Source: Orbilia blumenaviensis
Lineage: Eukaryota; Ascomycota; Orbiliomycetes; Orbiliales; Orbiliaceae
DNA length: 64,000 nt
Direction of reading: 5' to 3'
Assembly: GCA_036872755.1 (NCBI GenBank)
Contig: JAVHNS010000008.1
Span: 496,001 to 560,000, forward strand
The position numbers and the translations under genes were made by a program. The notes under the pieces are model-generated. The model was not told where the DNA came from. It saw only the letters and a list, made by a program, of their open reading frames with translations, and did no database searches. Of the stretch, positions 23,110-34,813 are shown piece after piece; within the stretch, counting starts at the first letter, position 1, and each line of letters starts with the position of its first letter.

Positions 23110-25034
23110 CTAAAAACCCGATACCTTCAACTCCCCAATAATCAATGCTTCAACTTTGTCTCCCCGCGGAATTCTGGTTCTCTTATCCCCAACTTCACTT
23201 AGCCCTGGTAGGCAAAGCAGCGCGTTTGCCGCCTCCATACTGCCGATCCTACTGCTCCTCTGGCCACCGGTGCTTCGCGCTACTAAGCCCCCAGATTTAT
23301 CAATCCTTATAGCAGCACGATGATATTCTGGTCGAGGATCTAGTACCAAATCCTGTTCAACCACTACAAGTGCTTTGGCAAGGTGAATATCGTCGCCGAT
23401 GTATCCCGCCAATTGCCTCAAGGCCGGAAGGACAAATAGATGAAACGTAACTGTTGCGGAGGCAGGGTTCCCTGGCAGTGAAAAGATCGGCTTTGATGCG
23501 TTGGCTCCCACAGGAATGGTAGCGAACGTTGTAGGTTTCCCAGGTTTCATCGCTACTCTACCGAAGTGGATTGTTCCATTGAATGTTCTTTCGATAGTTG
23601 GTTTCAAAAGATCCTTCTCGCCCATACTGACACCGCCAGTTGTGATAATAACATCAACCTTTGATAGAGCATCTTTGAGTACATCTTCTAATGTTCCAGG
23701 CCTACGTATACGGACAAACGCTAGGGTTAGGAAGAACGCTGTCATATGTCCGCGAAAGGTAGGACTTACTGATCCTTCGCAATACCCAGATCGACGGCTT
23801 CATAGCCTCGAGCGTTTATCGCCGCCAATAGTGTCGGCCGATTGCTATCTCTCACCTCACCGACTTTCAACGCTTCGTCTCTATCATGCGGTACAATTTC
23901 ATCTCCTGTAGATAGAACACCAACAACTGGCTTCTTGTACACTTCAATCTCCACTATTCCAACGCTAGCCAACAATCCTATCTCCCCACCTACAGCTGTA
24001 ATCTCAGCCCCCTTCCTCAAGAGCAAATCACCGGTCTTCATGTCACTCCCCACTTCTCGGACGTTCTCCAATTCGGTTAACCCACTCGCTAGTATCTCGA
24101 TTTCCAGCTCTTCGGTGCCATCTTCAGTTGCTTTTGCAATCCTCGTGTCTTCAACCATTACCACGGCAGTTGCGCCAGGTGGTAGTGGAGCTCCAGTGGT
24201 AATCCTTGCAATCTGTCCTGCTTCCAAAGGTTTCATCTCGCCTGGGGCAGCATGCGAGACTCCAACAACCGGATAGATGCCAACACCGTCGGTATGCACG
24301 ACTGCGTATCCATCCACGATACTAGCTCTAAACGCAGGCACAGACTCCTTAGCCCTAACGTCCTCCGCGAGGATGTATCCCACTAGCCCTGCATCCACCT
24401 TCTTTTTTACAACCTCGGAAGCAGGGATTTTCTGTGCCACAAGCTTATGTGCCTCTTTTACCGAAACCATCGGATATGGCGAGCTCCTGTGCCGCTGAGT
24501 TACATCCCCAGTCAGATCATTCGATCTCAGTTCCCCGTCCTGTTGCGTTCGCGGCGTAGGCGCATGGTGATGATGGCCGCATCCACTAGTCATCCCAGCA
24601 GCATCATCAGACGCTAAGCCTCCGCTCTCATATAAATGTGAATGGTGATCATGCACTCCACCGGATGAAGCTACACCTGCTTCTTTCTCCAGCTGTTTCA
24701 TTCCACCTGAGTGAATGACGCGAGAATCACCTCCTGCAGCTTGGATGCATGCATGCGGAAGCAATTTAATGATCGACTCCAAATTTTCCTTTGCGCCCTT
24801 GGGCGATCCGGGAAGCGTTACTATCACAGTATCACCACGAACACCGGCAACCGGTCGGGACATTATCGCGACTGTGTTTTCGCGGGCGTCTGCGTTAGTG
24901 TGGTTTTTTTCAAACAGCGCTAGAATAAGGATCTCCTACAAGGCGTTATTTTCAAAGAAGATGCGAGCATTCCGTGACTATGTTCATAATTAGTGAAGTT
25001 AGTTCATGCATTCCTTAGCTGAAGTTTTAGGCCC

Positions 25035-25097
<63 letters not shown>

Positions 25098-25682
25098 CAT
25101 CTTTTAATTTTTTAATTTGTTTCTGTTCAAGATTTGGCTTTGTCGCAGGGTAAAAAAAAGGGAAACTTACACCAGCCCGCTTGCCGTCTTATCCAACATC
25201 TCGCTAACAGCCTGTATGCCGACCTTTCTTTCAGTTTCTCACATCCTGTAGTAGGATTATAGAATATCTCCATCTCTTATACAAAAAATGATATAGATTT
25301 TGTACGACATTTATGATAGTACCCGAGGGGCTTATACCCAATAGGCAAACAACGGGAAGAGGGGAAAGGAGAGAGAATCAAATTATACCTCTGGTGTCAC
25401 ATCCCGCTTAGCGAACCCGGTGCCTCCAGTAGTAACAATCAAACTCAACGCCTTGTTGTCGCACCAGTCCTTGATCTTTTCTTGTATCTTGTCTTTGTCA
25501 TCGGGAATGATCCTCCGTTCCTCAATAAGCCATTCATAGCTGTTATTGTGAATCTGGGCGTTTGCTTCGGCTATTACGGCGGTTAGAGTGTCTATTGCCC
25601 GGTCGGTGGCATGGTCTGCAGCAGCAGTGTCGGAGACGATTAGCAGGCCGACAGTGAGTTCCTTAGTCGTCGTTGAAGACAT
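23110..25682 (-). CDS. cnxE: gephyrin-type molybdenum cofactor synthesis protein (MogA-MoeA fusion)
   Basis: Five exons on the minus strand (25682-25389, 25211-25171, 24977-24940, 24871-23770, 23701-23110) give 688 aa. It adenylylates molybdopterin (MogA-like domain) and inserts molybdate (MoeA-like domain), the last steps of Moco synthesis needed for nitrate reductase and xanthine dehydrogenase. The MogA part, residues 8 to about 180, shows VGLLIVSDTAAAD, VTTGGTGFAKRDVTPE, LVHGMLASSLKITP and MSRPVAGVRGDTVIVTLPGSPKG. A linker carries histidine clusters (HDHHSH near 200, CGHHHH near 225). The MoeA part, from about 255, shows SIVDGYAV, ITTGAPLPPGA, VLSTGDEIV, TTGGVSMGEKD and SLPGNPASA. Order and length match fungal CnxE. 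The two tiny exons of 41 and 38 bases restore conserved MogA sequence exactly. Start chosen at MSSTTTKE; an in-frame ATG 84 bases upstream is also possible. Confidence 0.93.
25038..25097. repeat. 60-base poly-T tract inside a cnxE intron
   Basis: An uninterrupted run of 60 T on the plus strand, which is poly-A in the cnxE transcript, lies inside the second cnxE intron (24978-25170). It is the longest homopolymer in the window. Its length may be partly a sequencing or assembly artefact. Confidence 0.9.
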
Positions 25683-26404
25683 TCTAGAATTTTCAGTTAC
25701 TAGAGGAATACCACAAACTGGCGGAGGAGTCGAGTCTTTGAGTAATTTCCGCCTGTGATTGGTCAATGGAACAGAATAGTGGCGGCTATCTGCTTTAGAT
25801 GAATGTATGAGGTCGAACGAAAGATTGAACTACTTCATGATAGCGGGGTTTTTTGTGACCTGGTGAAGGATTGCGGCGCAGTGAGATCATCGGAGCCTAG
25901 GGCGGGCGAAAGGAGGGTGGACCCAGGAACTGCAAGCGAGAAGGATCTCGCGTTTGCGCTATGCAATTTGCCTACAGTTTGTACCTTGAGTGAACACCAG
26001 CTGAGGTTAGCTAGGTAGCTTTCGCGGATAAGGTTGATTAGCTGTCATCCGAGATGTTGAAATCGGTCCAAATGCCACAGTCACGGTAGCAAGGGAAGAC
26101 ATCGAAACTCTAGCTTTTTCTGCGGACGTCAAAGATGGAAAGCTTGAGCTGTTGTTACTCTTCTGATCGTAGCAAGAAGGGCTTTTATAAATAGCGGCGG
26201 GGCTTTCTAAGTTCTGGGTTCTTTTATTCCCAGACTTACAATACATTCCAACTCCTATCCGGCCCCAGCCAGTTCCAGCTTACAACTTCCCTGTTACTAA
26301 TTCAATCTCAACGTTCCTGCATATTAAGCCTAGCAAACCGAGAACCGAGACACGCATACGCCCATACATACGAATCCAATCCACACAATCTGCAATTCCT
26401 TATC
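25683..26404. other. divergent promoter region between cnxE and the Nudix gene
   Basis: A 722-base region from which both genes are transcribed outward. It contains the TATA box of the plus-strand gene near 26186. No separate gene is evident. Confidence 0.55.
26186..26194 (+). promoter_or_regulatory. TATA box of the Nudix gene
   Basis: TATAAATAG lies about 210 bases upstream of the ATG at 26405, followed by a C/A-rich leader containing CCACACAATCTGCAATTCC. Confidence 0.45.
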
Positions 26405-27593
26405 ATGTCCTCAAAGTCTTCTTATCTCGGTCTTGTCAACGAAGTTGACGGGTTAGTTCTACAATCAAAGCGATACGCAATTCAGCTTCGTTATGCCATT
26501 TTGTCTAATATATCTACTTGGGCACGTGCAGCTTCCCAGATGCCGCGACACATCCCGAAGCCTTCGCCGAACGGACGAGCGAGTATTCGCGATTTATGCA
26601 CCTAAACTATACAGTTGGCTACATCATTCCCATAGTGCTGGACGCTCTGAAGGATACAGAACTATCCGGTGATTGGTGGGATATTCAGCCCGGTGTTGTC
26701 AGACTTTGTGGCGATACTGTCGAAGAGAGGACCAAGAACATGGATAAGACTACCAGGAGATGGAGAGAAGCACAGAGATTTGAGATTCTTTCAGGTATGG
26801 AATATAGTTACTCGCCGGGGGTTGCGCTGTATGCGATGGTTATACCCGAGGCTAATCATTTTCATCTATAATTGCACAGGTTGGAGAGACGAGATATATA
26901 CCGTCTACGCACCTAAAGGGTCCCCATTTTTTTATATGGAACGATCTGCCCATCCCCTGTAGGTTTATAATCCCTATTTATGCTGCCACGTATCAAAACT
27001 AATCTGTCCGATATAGATTTGGTGTACTTGCCTACGGTTCTCACATGACAGTCTATGTCCCTGCTACCCCCACTACCCCGCTCCGAATCTGGGTTCCCCG
27101 CCGTGCAGCGGGCAAGGCCACCTATCCAGGTATGCTCGACAACACGGTCGCCGGAGGCATGGGCAACGGCGCCGGTCCATGGGAATGCATTATCAAAGAA
27201 GCCGGCGAGGAAGCTTCTTTAGAAGAATCACTGGTCCGTGCTAAAGCTAAGCCCGTCGGCTTTGTTTCCTACTTTTACGTCAGACACAAGGAAGCTGGTG
27301 GCGAAGCTGGACTTCTACAACCAGAGATTGAATACTGCTACGATATGGCAGTAGAGGCCCCTGATAGTGGTGGGCCAACTCTCAAGCCATGCGATGGAGA
27401 GGTTGCTGTGCACATACTTATGGATATTGATGAAGTTGTTGCCAATCTCAAGAATGGCAAGTTCAAGCCAAACTGCTCAGCTGTGCTGTTAGATTTCTTC
27501 ATCAGACACGGAATTATCACAGCAGAGAATGAGCCAGACTACCTGGAAATATATACACGGCTGCACCGGAGATTGGAGTTTCCAACAAGATAG
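26405..27593 (+). CDS. Nudix hydrolase with DUF4743 N-terminal domain (thiamine pyrophosphokinase-related)
   Basis: Four exons (26405-26451, 26532-26794, 26880-26958, 27017-27593) give 321 aa. The family includes yeast YJR142W and the Nudix part of S. pombe Tnr3; some members hydrolyse damaged thiamine diphosphate derivatives. The N-terminal DUF4743-like part starts LVNEVDGFPD and ends WRDEIYTVY and HPLFGVLAYGSHMTVYV. The Nudix domain has RIWVPRRAAGKATYPGMLDNTVAGG and a Nudix box variant in which REUXEE reads KEAGEE, normal for this family. A C-terminal DGEVAVHILMDIDEV-type region follows. Introns of 80, 85 and 58 bases all have CTAAT-like branch sites. It diverges from cnxE and converges on rpb8. 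No thiamine pyrophosphokinase domain is attached, so the kinase activity of Tnr3 is not expected here. Confidence 0.9.
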
Positions 27594-27977
27594 TGTCCAG
27601 TTGGCATAGAACATGGAGGCTGGTTTGCAAGATCAGGATAGAATAGAATACAGCGTATTCTAGCCATATCAATGTATGATACAATAATGCTACGAGACTA
27701 GATGCACCAGCGTTTTTTTAGGTACTATTTAGTCTTGGTCCGCAATTTGATTTTAGGTCTCTTATGATAGATTCATTGTTAAGGTGCGTGGAAACAATTG
27801 ACAAATTTTAATACGCCGTATGAACTCCTCTATATGCAGAAAAAATATGCGTGACCAAATCGCTTCCTGATCTTGGTTGAGGATATGTTCGCCACTTATT
27901 GTGTTCGCAAAACATCGGGATCGGGATTGAACGAACGCCCACTAGTCATCATAGTATACAACACCACCACCACTGCC
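27594..27977. other. convergent intergenic region
   Basis: The 3' flanks of the Nudix gene and rpb8; nothing else seen. Confidence 0.5.
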
Positions 27978-28535
27978 TTAAACTTTCTTAACAAGGAGAT
28001 AGATGTACTCGTGCTTCAACGTTGTCAACTTCTTCGCCGAACCTTCAAGGTAGAGGAGCAGCCCTCCGAACGAAACGTAGGCTTTTCTGCATACACAACC
28101 CCATCGATCAGCTACAAATTTCCCAGAACCCCCCCCCCAAATAGACTAATCAATCAAGAAGAAGAGAAGGACTTACATCGAATCCACCCCAGCCTCTTCG
28201 AACCTATAAATCTTCCCGTAACAAACATATTCATACCCATCCGCCAACGTCGGCGTCTCATCCAGATCCCTCCAACCTTGCTTCGCCTCTCCAATATCGC
28301 TACTCCCGTCAAGCTTCAGAGTAGACGCAAGAACCAATTCGATAGTCTCGCCAGGTTGGATCGGGTACAGATCATGTGAGATGTCAAGGTGGAATTTTAT
28401 ATCCGGGTTTGATCCTGTGATACGAGACACGCGGTCGTATTTTTGAGAATCGATGGAGTTTACTGAGAACGTTTCGGAGAGGAGGATTGCATCGCCCGTT
28501 GGGCCCGTGGAGGATGTGCCTGTTTGACGCGACAT
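27978..28535 (-). CDS. rpb8: Rpb8, shared subunit of RNA polymerases I, II and III
   Basis: Two exons on the minus strand, 28535-28177 and 28086-27978, give 155 aa, close to the usual 145-155. Rpb8 (RPABC3) is a small OB-fold subunit common to the three nuclear RNA polymerases. Conserved segments: DRVSRITGSNPDIKFHLDI, HDLYPIQPGETIELVLASTL, YEYVCYGKIYRFEE, and in exon 2 KAYVSFGGLLLYLEG and YIYLLVKK at the C-terminus. The 90-base intron has a GTAAGT donor and a TGTATGCAG acceptor, and an unusual run of G (C on the plus strand near 28130-28138). An open frame on the opposite strand is a shadow of this gene. Confidence 0.95.
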
Positions 28536-29284
28536 GGTTTGTGGGTTTTTTTTTTTAAGCGATTGGCTGGCTGAGGGGTGGGCTGGTGATGGAAAGGTTG
28601 AAGGAGCAGGCGCAGGTGTTTAGAGGTTTTCGAGATGCGACACAGCTAAAAGTAAAGGCTTGGCATTCGTGATCCTTGATTGTATGTGGCGCGCGTGGCT
28701 GACTGACTAAAATCCTAGTGTGTGGCAGTGAAGCTCGAAAAGCAACAGATCCAACACACACTCGTTTAAAGTACCATTTGGTCGACTCTTTAGGCATCTC
28801 ATACCGACTGCTACTTCGTCATACTATATCTTATCGAAACCCCACACTGTATATCACATCTCCAAAAAGATAATCGTATTTCATCATGTAAACTTCCAAA
28901 ATACAACCTATGACATCCATAACTGTCAATCCTTATATATCCCGCCAGCCGAATATACTCAGTAAATAGTGACCCAGGAGACCCCCTTTATGCACCATGA
29001 TGTAATAAGTGAAAACTATGACCCATAAAGTCTTAGTCATGAAAAAGGATCCGGTTTCAAGATTTTGAGACGTTATAACGGTTTTCTCAGTTTCTCTATT
29101 GTATGATGAACCCGCTAGAGGGGTTCTTATAACGGCCGCGAGTGCCAATGCTGTTTTGGCAGTCTTGGATCCACAATCAACCTATTCTGGTGCGCTTATC
29201 GACCAATCCTAGTTGCATTGCGCAGCGAACACAAGACTACGTCGAGTGCCTTTTAAGCCCAGTTCAAACATCTCTTCCGCGAAC
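28536..29284. other. intergenic region, divergent
   Basis: Promoter side of rpb8 (minus) and of the small conserved gene (plus). An 8-T run sits near 28550. No gene recognised. Confidence 0.5.
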
Positions 29285-29704
29285 ATGTCCGCGAGATCCA
29301 AAGCCGAACTCGCTGCTCTAGCCGGTAGCTCAGTCTACAGCGCCAATCAACTCATATCGGGAATTTCAGCCCACAAGCACGGCGAAAAGGATACCGCGAA
29401 TGATCATTACCTCAAAGCCGCTGCAGGGGCTGCACTTGCATTCACCGCCTACGAGATGATGCAGAGAAAGAAAGATGACGAGGAATATAGATATGGGAAG
29501 AGAGAGGAGAGGGGATATCGGGAAATCGAATATGACCATGAACATGAGCGCGGTCATAATAGACGAATGCTGGAACAGGCTGCGGGGATGTATGCGCTCG
29601 GGAAGGATTTGAATGGAGATAAGAGGCATAAGGGAAGACATCGGGCTGCAGAGGTGTTGGGTGCTATAGGATTGTTGAGGGAAGCGAGGAAGCATGGCCA
29701 TTGA
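29285..29704 (+). CDS. small conserved fungal protein, function unknown
   Basis: A single exon of 139 aa. The sequence starts with a small-residue helix (SKAELAALAGSSVYSANQLI), then a second hydrophobic Ala-rich stretch (LKAAAGAALAFTAYEMM), then a very charged region with YGKREERGYREIEYD and a His/Arg/Glu-rich segment, and ends AAEVLGAIGLLREARKHGH. I do not recognise a named domain. The composition suggests a membrane-associated or helical protein with a charged middle. The ATG at 29285 is preferred over one 72 bases upstream because of its context (GAACATGTCC) and because the protein start looks natural from there. Intact ORF and dense housekeeping neighbours suggest a real gene. Confidence 0.65.
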   Translation: MSARSKAELAALAGSSVYSANQLISGISAHKHGEKDTANDHYLKAAAGAALAFTAYEMMQRKKDDEEYRYGKREERGYREIEYDHEHERGHNRRMLEQAAGMYALGKDLNGDKRHKGRHRAAEVLGAIGLLREARKHGH

Positions 29705-30083
29705 GCACCAACAGGGCGGAGACGAAACTTTAGGAGACGATTGAGAATAATCAATGGAAGTATGAAATTATCTCGATAGTGATTATTTTTATATCAACAT
29801 TTTCTGTCTTAAAACTAGCTTGGACCCGCCATTTCAACTTTGTGGATGTCGAATAGCGGAATGCGGATGTCGGGTTATACGCAATGAGCATTGCGATCTT
29901 GTACTAATACGCGACGAATATATCATTTACTCTAAAAGCAGGGTGTCCAATTGAGTAGAATTCCGCCGTTAAGGCTGGTTTGCGAGACCAAGTAGAACTA
30001 AAACTCGTGCGTACAGGGTGTATCTGACCCAAGAGACAAAGGCACCACGGAAGTAAATCAAGTAGATTAATTAAATCCGTACT
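29705..30083. other. convergent intergenic region
   Basis: The 3' flanks of two convergent genes, with no other feature seen. Confidence 0.5.
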
Positions 30084-32681
30084 CTATTTAACCAAAACCT
30101 TCAAAACCTCCACCAAAGCAGATATCATATCCCCATTCCTCTGCTCTGCCGTCACCGCATCCTCCAATATCCTCTTCAAAATATCCACCCCTCCCTCCTC
30201 CTTTACTTTCTTCAAGCCATCCTCCCCTCCCACAATCACCAAATTCCTAACCACCACAACACCGCGGAACACAACACCATCTTCTTCATCCTCGCAAACC
30301 TCAAGTATCCTCTGCACTCCACCCTCTCTTTCCAATATTTTCTTAACACCAGCGTCCCATTCAGTCAACATCGCCAACGCCCCACCGGCGGCAAGACGGC
30401 TCGGGACGTCGTCTGCTTGTGCAATCGCCAGTAACATCTGTAGTCGATTCCCACTTCTTGGTCCCTCAACGAATAAACTGACAGTCTCAGGTGCGACCAT
30501 AAGGTTACATACTAACTCCACCGCGGCCCGTTGGATCATGTCATTGGCGTGCAGCAACAACTCCTCTATTATTGTAAACTCCTTCTTCACAATAACTGTA
30601 CGGATAGAATCCGTTGTAGAAGCCAGGTTTGTGAGCGCTAAGAGAGCCTCGAAGAGTGGTAATAAATCTTTTGAGTCGGCGGTAGAGTTATGCACGGATT
30701 TGATGAGGTTTAGAAGCGGTGGGAGGGAGGAGTTTATGGGTACTGAGGCGCTGAATGCTAATGATGGGTTTACAGAAATTAAAAGACGTGCGAGTGCGTG
30801 TGCTACGATGTTGTGTATTGTGGACTCGGGTTGGTCTTCCAAGACCTCTGGTTCAGCGTCTGAGGCTGAAGGGGTGGGTAGCGTTGGAAGAGAGGCGTAA
30901 ATTTGGAGAAGCAGTTTAACAGCACCTTGTTGTGCCATAGCTCCACGATGGGCACTGACTTTTGAGATTGACAGAAGGATGGAGGATATTAATGAAGTGG
31001 CTTGTGGCGAGGTCTTCTTGGCCAGTCTCACAAGAGCCGGGACTACGCCTGCAGCAAGAAGTGACTGACATCGTTTGGTGACATATGTATCTTGATCTAG
31101 TTTGGGGATCTTGCCGGGTGTTTTTGAGGACGGTGTCGCATTGGCGTAATTTTTCAACTGTGCCATTTTCAGCTGTTCTTCTGTGAGGGGTTTAGTATAA
31201 CGAGTAATATTGTCGATGGTAGTAAGGACTCCGAACACGACTGATGCGCTCGTAGCAGGTGTTAGGAGAGTAAGTAGAGATTTGATAGTGGGCGAGTCGG
31301 CCGCAAGTGTTTCCTTCACGGAAGGAGTGAGCGAGGTATATGCTAAACCTTCCACGGACTGTTGTTTCGAAGCGTCCGAGGAGGAAGAAAGTAGCTTCTT
31401 GAAAGTAGACGCCAGCTCCTCGATCTCTTTATCCGTTTTTGGTGGCTTAACCGGCTCCTTCTGACCAGGAGGAGGTGCGGGGGTATCACCCGAAAGTTTC
31501 GCCAGGGCGAGGGACGCAGCTGTGCTAGCATCGGTCTTGCTAGCAGCTACAGCTGTAAGATACTCTTCGCAATGCTTTGAAACTGCATCTCTGCAAGTTT
31601 TGTCGATACAAGCGGCAGACATGAGGTTGATAGCGGCTAACTCAACTGTCTGAGGCCTTCCTTGCAGAGATGGTACCAAGTTTTGAACGAAACCGTCGGT
31701 ATGGAACAGGTTTGAAAGGCTGCTCGTTGCCACTGGGAATAACGAAGCTGCGACATTGAATGCAAGAGCCATCTCTTCGTCATCATCTGAGGCCAATCGA
31801 GTCGTCAGGAAATCTCCTAGAAGTTGCAATGATAACTCGGACTCGATGGACTCGAGATACTTTGCGGCTGCCAACAGTGCCCCCGTTCGAATGTCCTCCT
31901 TCGACCCGTTTGTTATCAGAGTGATAAAATCTATAAACTCGTGCTTTCCGATTAAAGATTGTAGCTTTTGGGCATCTACTGCTAGCATTCGTGAGATGGA
32001 GCGGATAGAAGCCTCTGTATACTGGCTTTTCGCCCGTTGGCCCAGAAGATATCGGAACCATTCTCTCTCGACAGGACCTTGTTGGTCGTCTTTCCAAGCC
32101 TTCGCATCCAGGACGATTGCTGTAAGAGACTCCACGGATTCGAGGCCAAGTTCCAGTGTTTTTCCAAATATCCGCCCCCTCATCTCCTTGTCGGCCACCA
32201 TAGCTATCAAGGAAGTCTTTCCGCCCGCATTATGGTTCACCACAGCAGCTAGAAGCTTCCCCGCCAACGCCTTGATATCCTCTGCTCCATCATATTGGAG
32301 CACGGCAAGGACAATAGCTTTCGCCTGATCTGTAGTCAAGTTTCCACCACCCTGTACTATCTTGACAGCTTCTTGACCGGAGCTAGCATCCCCATCTTCC
32401 AACAGCTTCCGACAAAGCTCCGGGATCTTGGAGCCAGAATCTTGGATTTCTTGAATGTGTTGAAATGCGGCACGAACTTGTGGGTTCTGGGGCGCAAGAT
32501 GGATTGCTTCCCGAAGGGCCCGAGCGGCATCCTAGTTATAGTAGGATGAGGGTTAGATGCAAACATTCATTCGAAAAAAAGGATGTATATGATTGATACT
32601 TACCTCCAGTCTGCCGGCTTTGAACAGCCCGAGTGCCGTAGACGCTAGCAGCGAGGCTCTTTGGTCGGTGTTGTCAGCCAT
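30084..32681 (-). CDS. she4: UCS-domain myosin chaperone (She4/UNC-45/Cro1 family)
   Basis: Two exons on the minus strand, 32681-32604 and 32531-30084, give 841 aa. UCS proteins fold myosin motor domains and support cytokinesis, endocytosis and mRNA transport. The N-terminus (26 residues from exon 1, then DAARALREAIHLAPQNP) looks like a single TPR-type helix pair; animal UNC-45 has three TPRs. The rest is armadillo/HEAT-like helical repeats: LESIESELSLQLLGDFLTTRL, TVELAAINLMSAACIDKTCR in the central region, and the C-terminal UCS domain with ELVCNLMVAPETVSLF, LAAGGALAMLTEWD and FRGVVVVRNLVIVGG. The 72-base intron has a GTAAGT donor and a phase-0 join. The long second exon is open from 32531 to the stop, so the model is secure. 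It diverges from dbr1. Confidence 0.9.
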
Positions 32682-33116
32682 GTTTGTTCATTTGAACGTG
32701 AACAAGTTTGTGCAATCATTGAGCCTCTCATGCTATGAAGTTCGGGGTAATAAGGTCCAGTCCCGGGGGTTCTCAGATAGATAGCTCGGGAAGCACAACC
32801 CCTGTGTATAAAGCCGACCTGAATCGCGCCCCGAACACACCTGCACAGAGAAGAATTTGAGATATCGATGCGACTCGACTTCACGTTATCCCCATGAGTC
32901 AAACCTGGGTGCCTGAAGGTCTAAGCTAGGTCTAGCTACCTAAAATCATCGTTTTAAAGCAACAAAACCCCCCAAACCCAGGCCTGCTGCATTTCTCCCC
33001 CAGGTTTCCTAGGACTCGCTCCTGCACACCAGTCGCGTCTTGAGTTGGTGCACACTCCGGGATCTGTTACCTATATCTAGCCTCAGACTTCTTTATCCCA
33101 CCAAACCGCTACTACG
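32682..33116. other. divergent promoter region between she4 and dbr1
   Basis: A 435-base region shared by two outward-transcribed housekeeping genes. C-rich near 32965-33010; no clear TATA box. Confidence 0.5.
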
Positions 33117-34813
33117 ATGGATTCCGAAACACCTGTCTCGAATGAACCAGGCCCAGAGACGCTTATCGAGCCCCCAAATCCAGAGATGGTCGTTAAGAAC
33201 GGCCTCAGAGTAGCCATCCAGGGCTGTGTAAGTCTAAACAAACAGCACAGTTTCATGCTGCTTCATCAAAGCTAACGACCTTTCCAGGGCCATGGCATGC
33301 TCGACCAAATCTATGCCACGATTGAGCAGGCCTGTAGGATACATTCCTACAATGTAGACCTGCTCATAATCTGCGGCGACTTCCAAGCCGTCCGTAACTC
33401 CCGTGACCTCCTCTCAATGGCAGTTCCGCCCAAATATCGCCACATGGGCGACTTCTACAAATACTACAATGGCTCCAAAACCGCACCCATTCCTACCCTG
33501 TTTGTTGGTGGAAATCACGAAGCCTCATCGCATCTTTTCGAGTTGAACCTTGGTGGTTGGGTATGCCCTAATATTTATTACATGGGCGGGACTGGTGTAG
33601 TCAATGTCAACGGGATCAGAATCGCAGGAGTCAGTGGGATCTACAACGAGAATAATTACAAGCGACCTCGATATGAGAAGCCACCGTTCGACGACCGGTC
33701 GATGCGGAGTGCATACCATTATCGAGCTCATGAGCTGTTCAAGTTGAACGCTTTGAGCGGAGATGTGGATATTTTCATATCTCATGATTGGCCTGAGGGT
33801 ATCACAAAGTATGGTAACGAAGGAAAACTTCTTGCGGTAAAACAGCACTTCAGAAAGGAAGTGGCCGAGGGAAGACTGGGTAGTCCTCCTTTGATGGGTA
33901 TCCTGAGGAAGTTGAGGCCGACTTATTGGTTTGCAGCACATATGCATATCAAGTTCCCTGCCGTGATAGATCACGAAGAAGCACCAAGGGAGGCAGCCAA
34001 AGAGGATGAGGGAGACTGGACCCAGCTAGAAAAGACAATAGACGCCAAGAACGAGGACGAGATTGACCTAGATATGGATGACGACGATGCCCCACCGTCG
34101 AAATCTGAGGTCAAGCAGGGAAAACAGCCCGCTGAGGAAGTCTCAACAGCAGCTTCCGCTTCGTCGTCGTCCCCGTCGGCACTATATCCATCCACACCAA
34201 CTACAAACAGGAGAACTCACTTTCTAGCCCTCGATAAACTTCTGCCACGCCGAGACTTCCTCCAAATCCTAACAATACCCTCTCGAAGTCCCTTAGATCC
34301 ATCCAATCCCCTCCGTGCTCGTCTCCTTTATGATCGAGAATGGCTTGCCATCAGTCGGGTTTTCGAACCCTTGGATGTCTCAAGCGGAGTTGGGCTCAGC
34401 CAGTACATGAAATTCGCACAAGACGAGAAAAGGACCACGAAAAGGGTTAATGAGGAGCTCAAATGGGTAAATGAAAATATCACAGACGAAAAGTTAGTAG
34501 TTCCTGAAAACTGGGAGACGACTGCAAAACCACAGTTTGACGACCATACAAAAGCTACCAAACCACGTAAGTTTGATTTCTATTCACCATTGACTATTAG
34601 ATGCAGCTTTGCTAACAATAACCGTAATAAACTACAGCCGACAGATTCGACAATTCCCAGACCGACACCTATTGCAAGCTGCTTGAGATAGAGAATAAGT
34701 GGGCACCACCGCAATACATTCAACATTCAACATCACCACCGCCACAGCAACAAATGCAATCCATTGAAGCAGGAATGGCTGGTAGCAGTGGCAATCCGGG
34801 CTCAGATGCCTGA
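33117..34813 (+). CDS. dbr1: RNA lariat debranching enzyme Dbr1
   Basis: Three exons (33117-33227, 33288-34566, 34638-34813) give 521 aa. Dbr1 hydrolyses the 2'-5' branch of excised intron lariats in the nucleus. Metallophosphoesterase motifs are all present: GCGHGMLDQIY after the first splice, CGDFQAVRN, GGNHE, a GGTGVVNVNGIRIAGVSGIY block, SHDWPEG and AAHMHIKF. A low-complexity acidic and Ser/Ala-rich linker follows (DLDMDDDD near residue 300, then a serine run). The Dbr1 C-terminal domain has HFLALDKLLPRRDFLQIL and YDREWLAISR. The last exon ends in a Gln/Pro-rich tail. Introns of 60 and 71 bases have CTAAC or similar branch sites. Length and motif order match fungal Dbr1. Confidence 0.95.

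Noticed and set aside
27873..28379. plus-strand ORF of 168 codons
   Set aside because: Antisense shadow of rpb8 and its intron.
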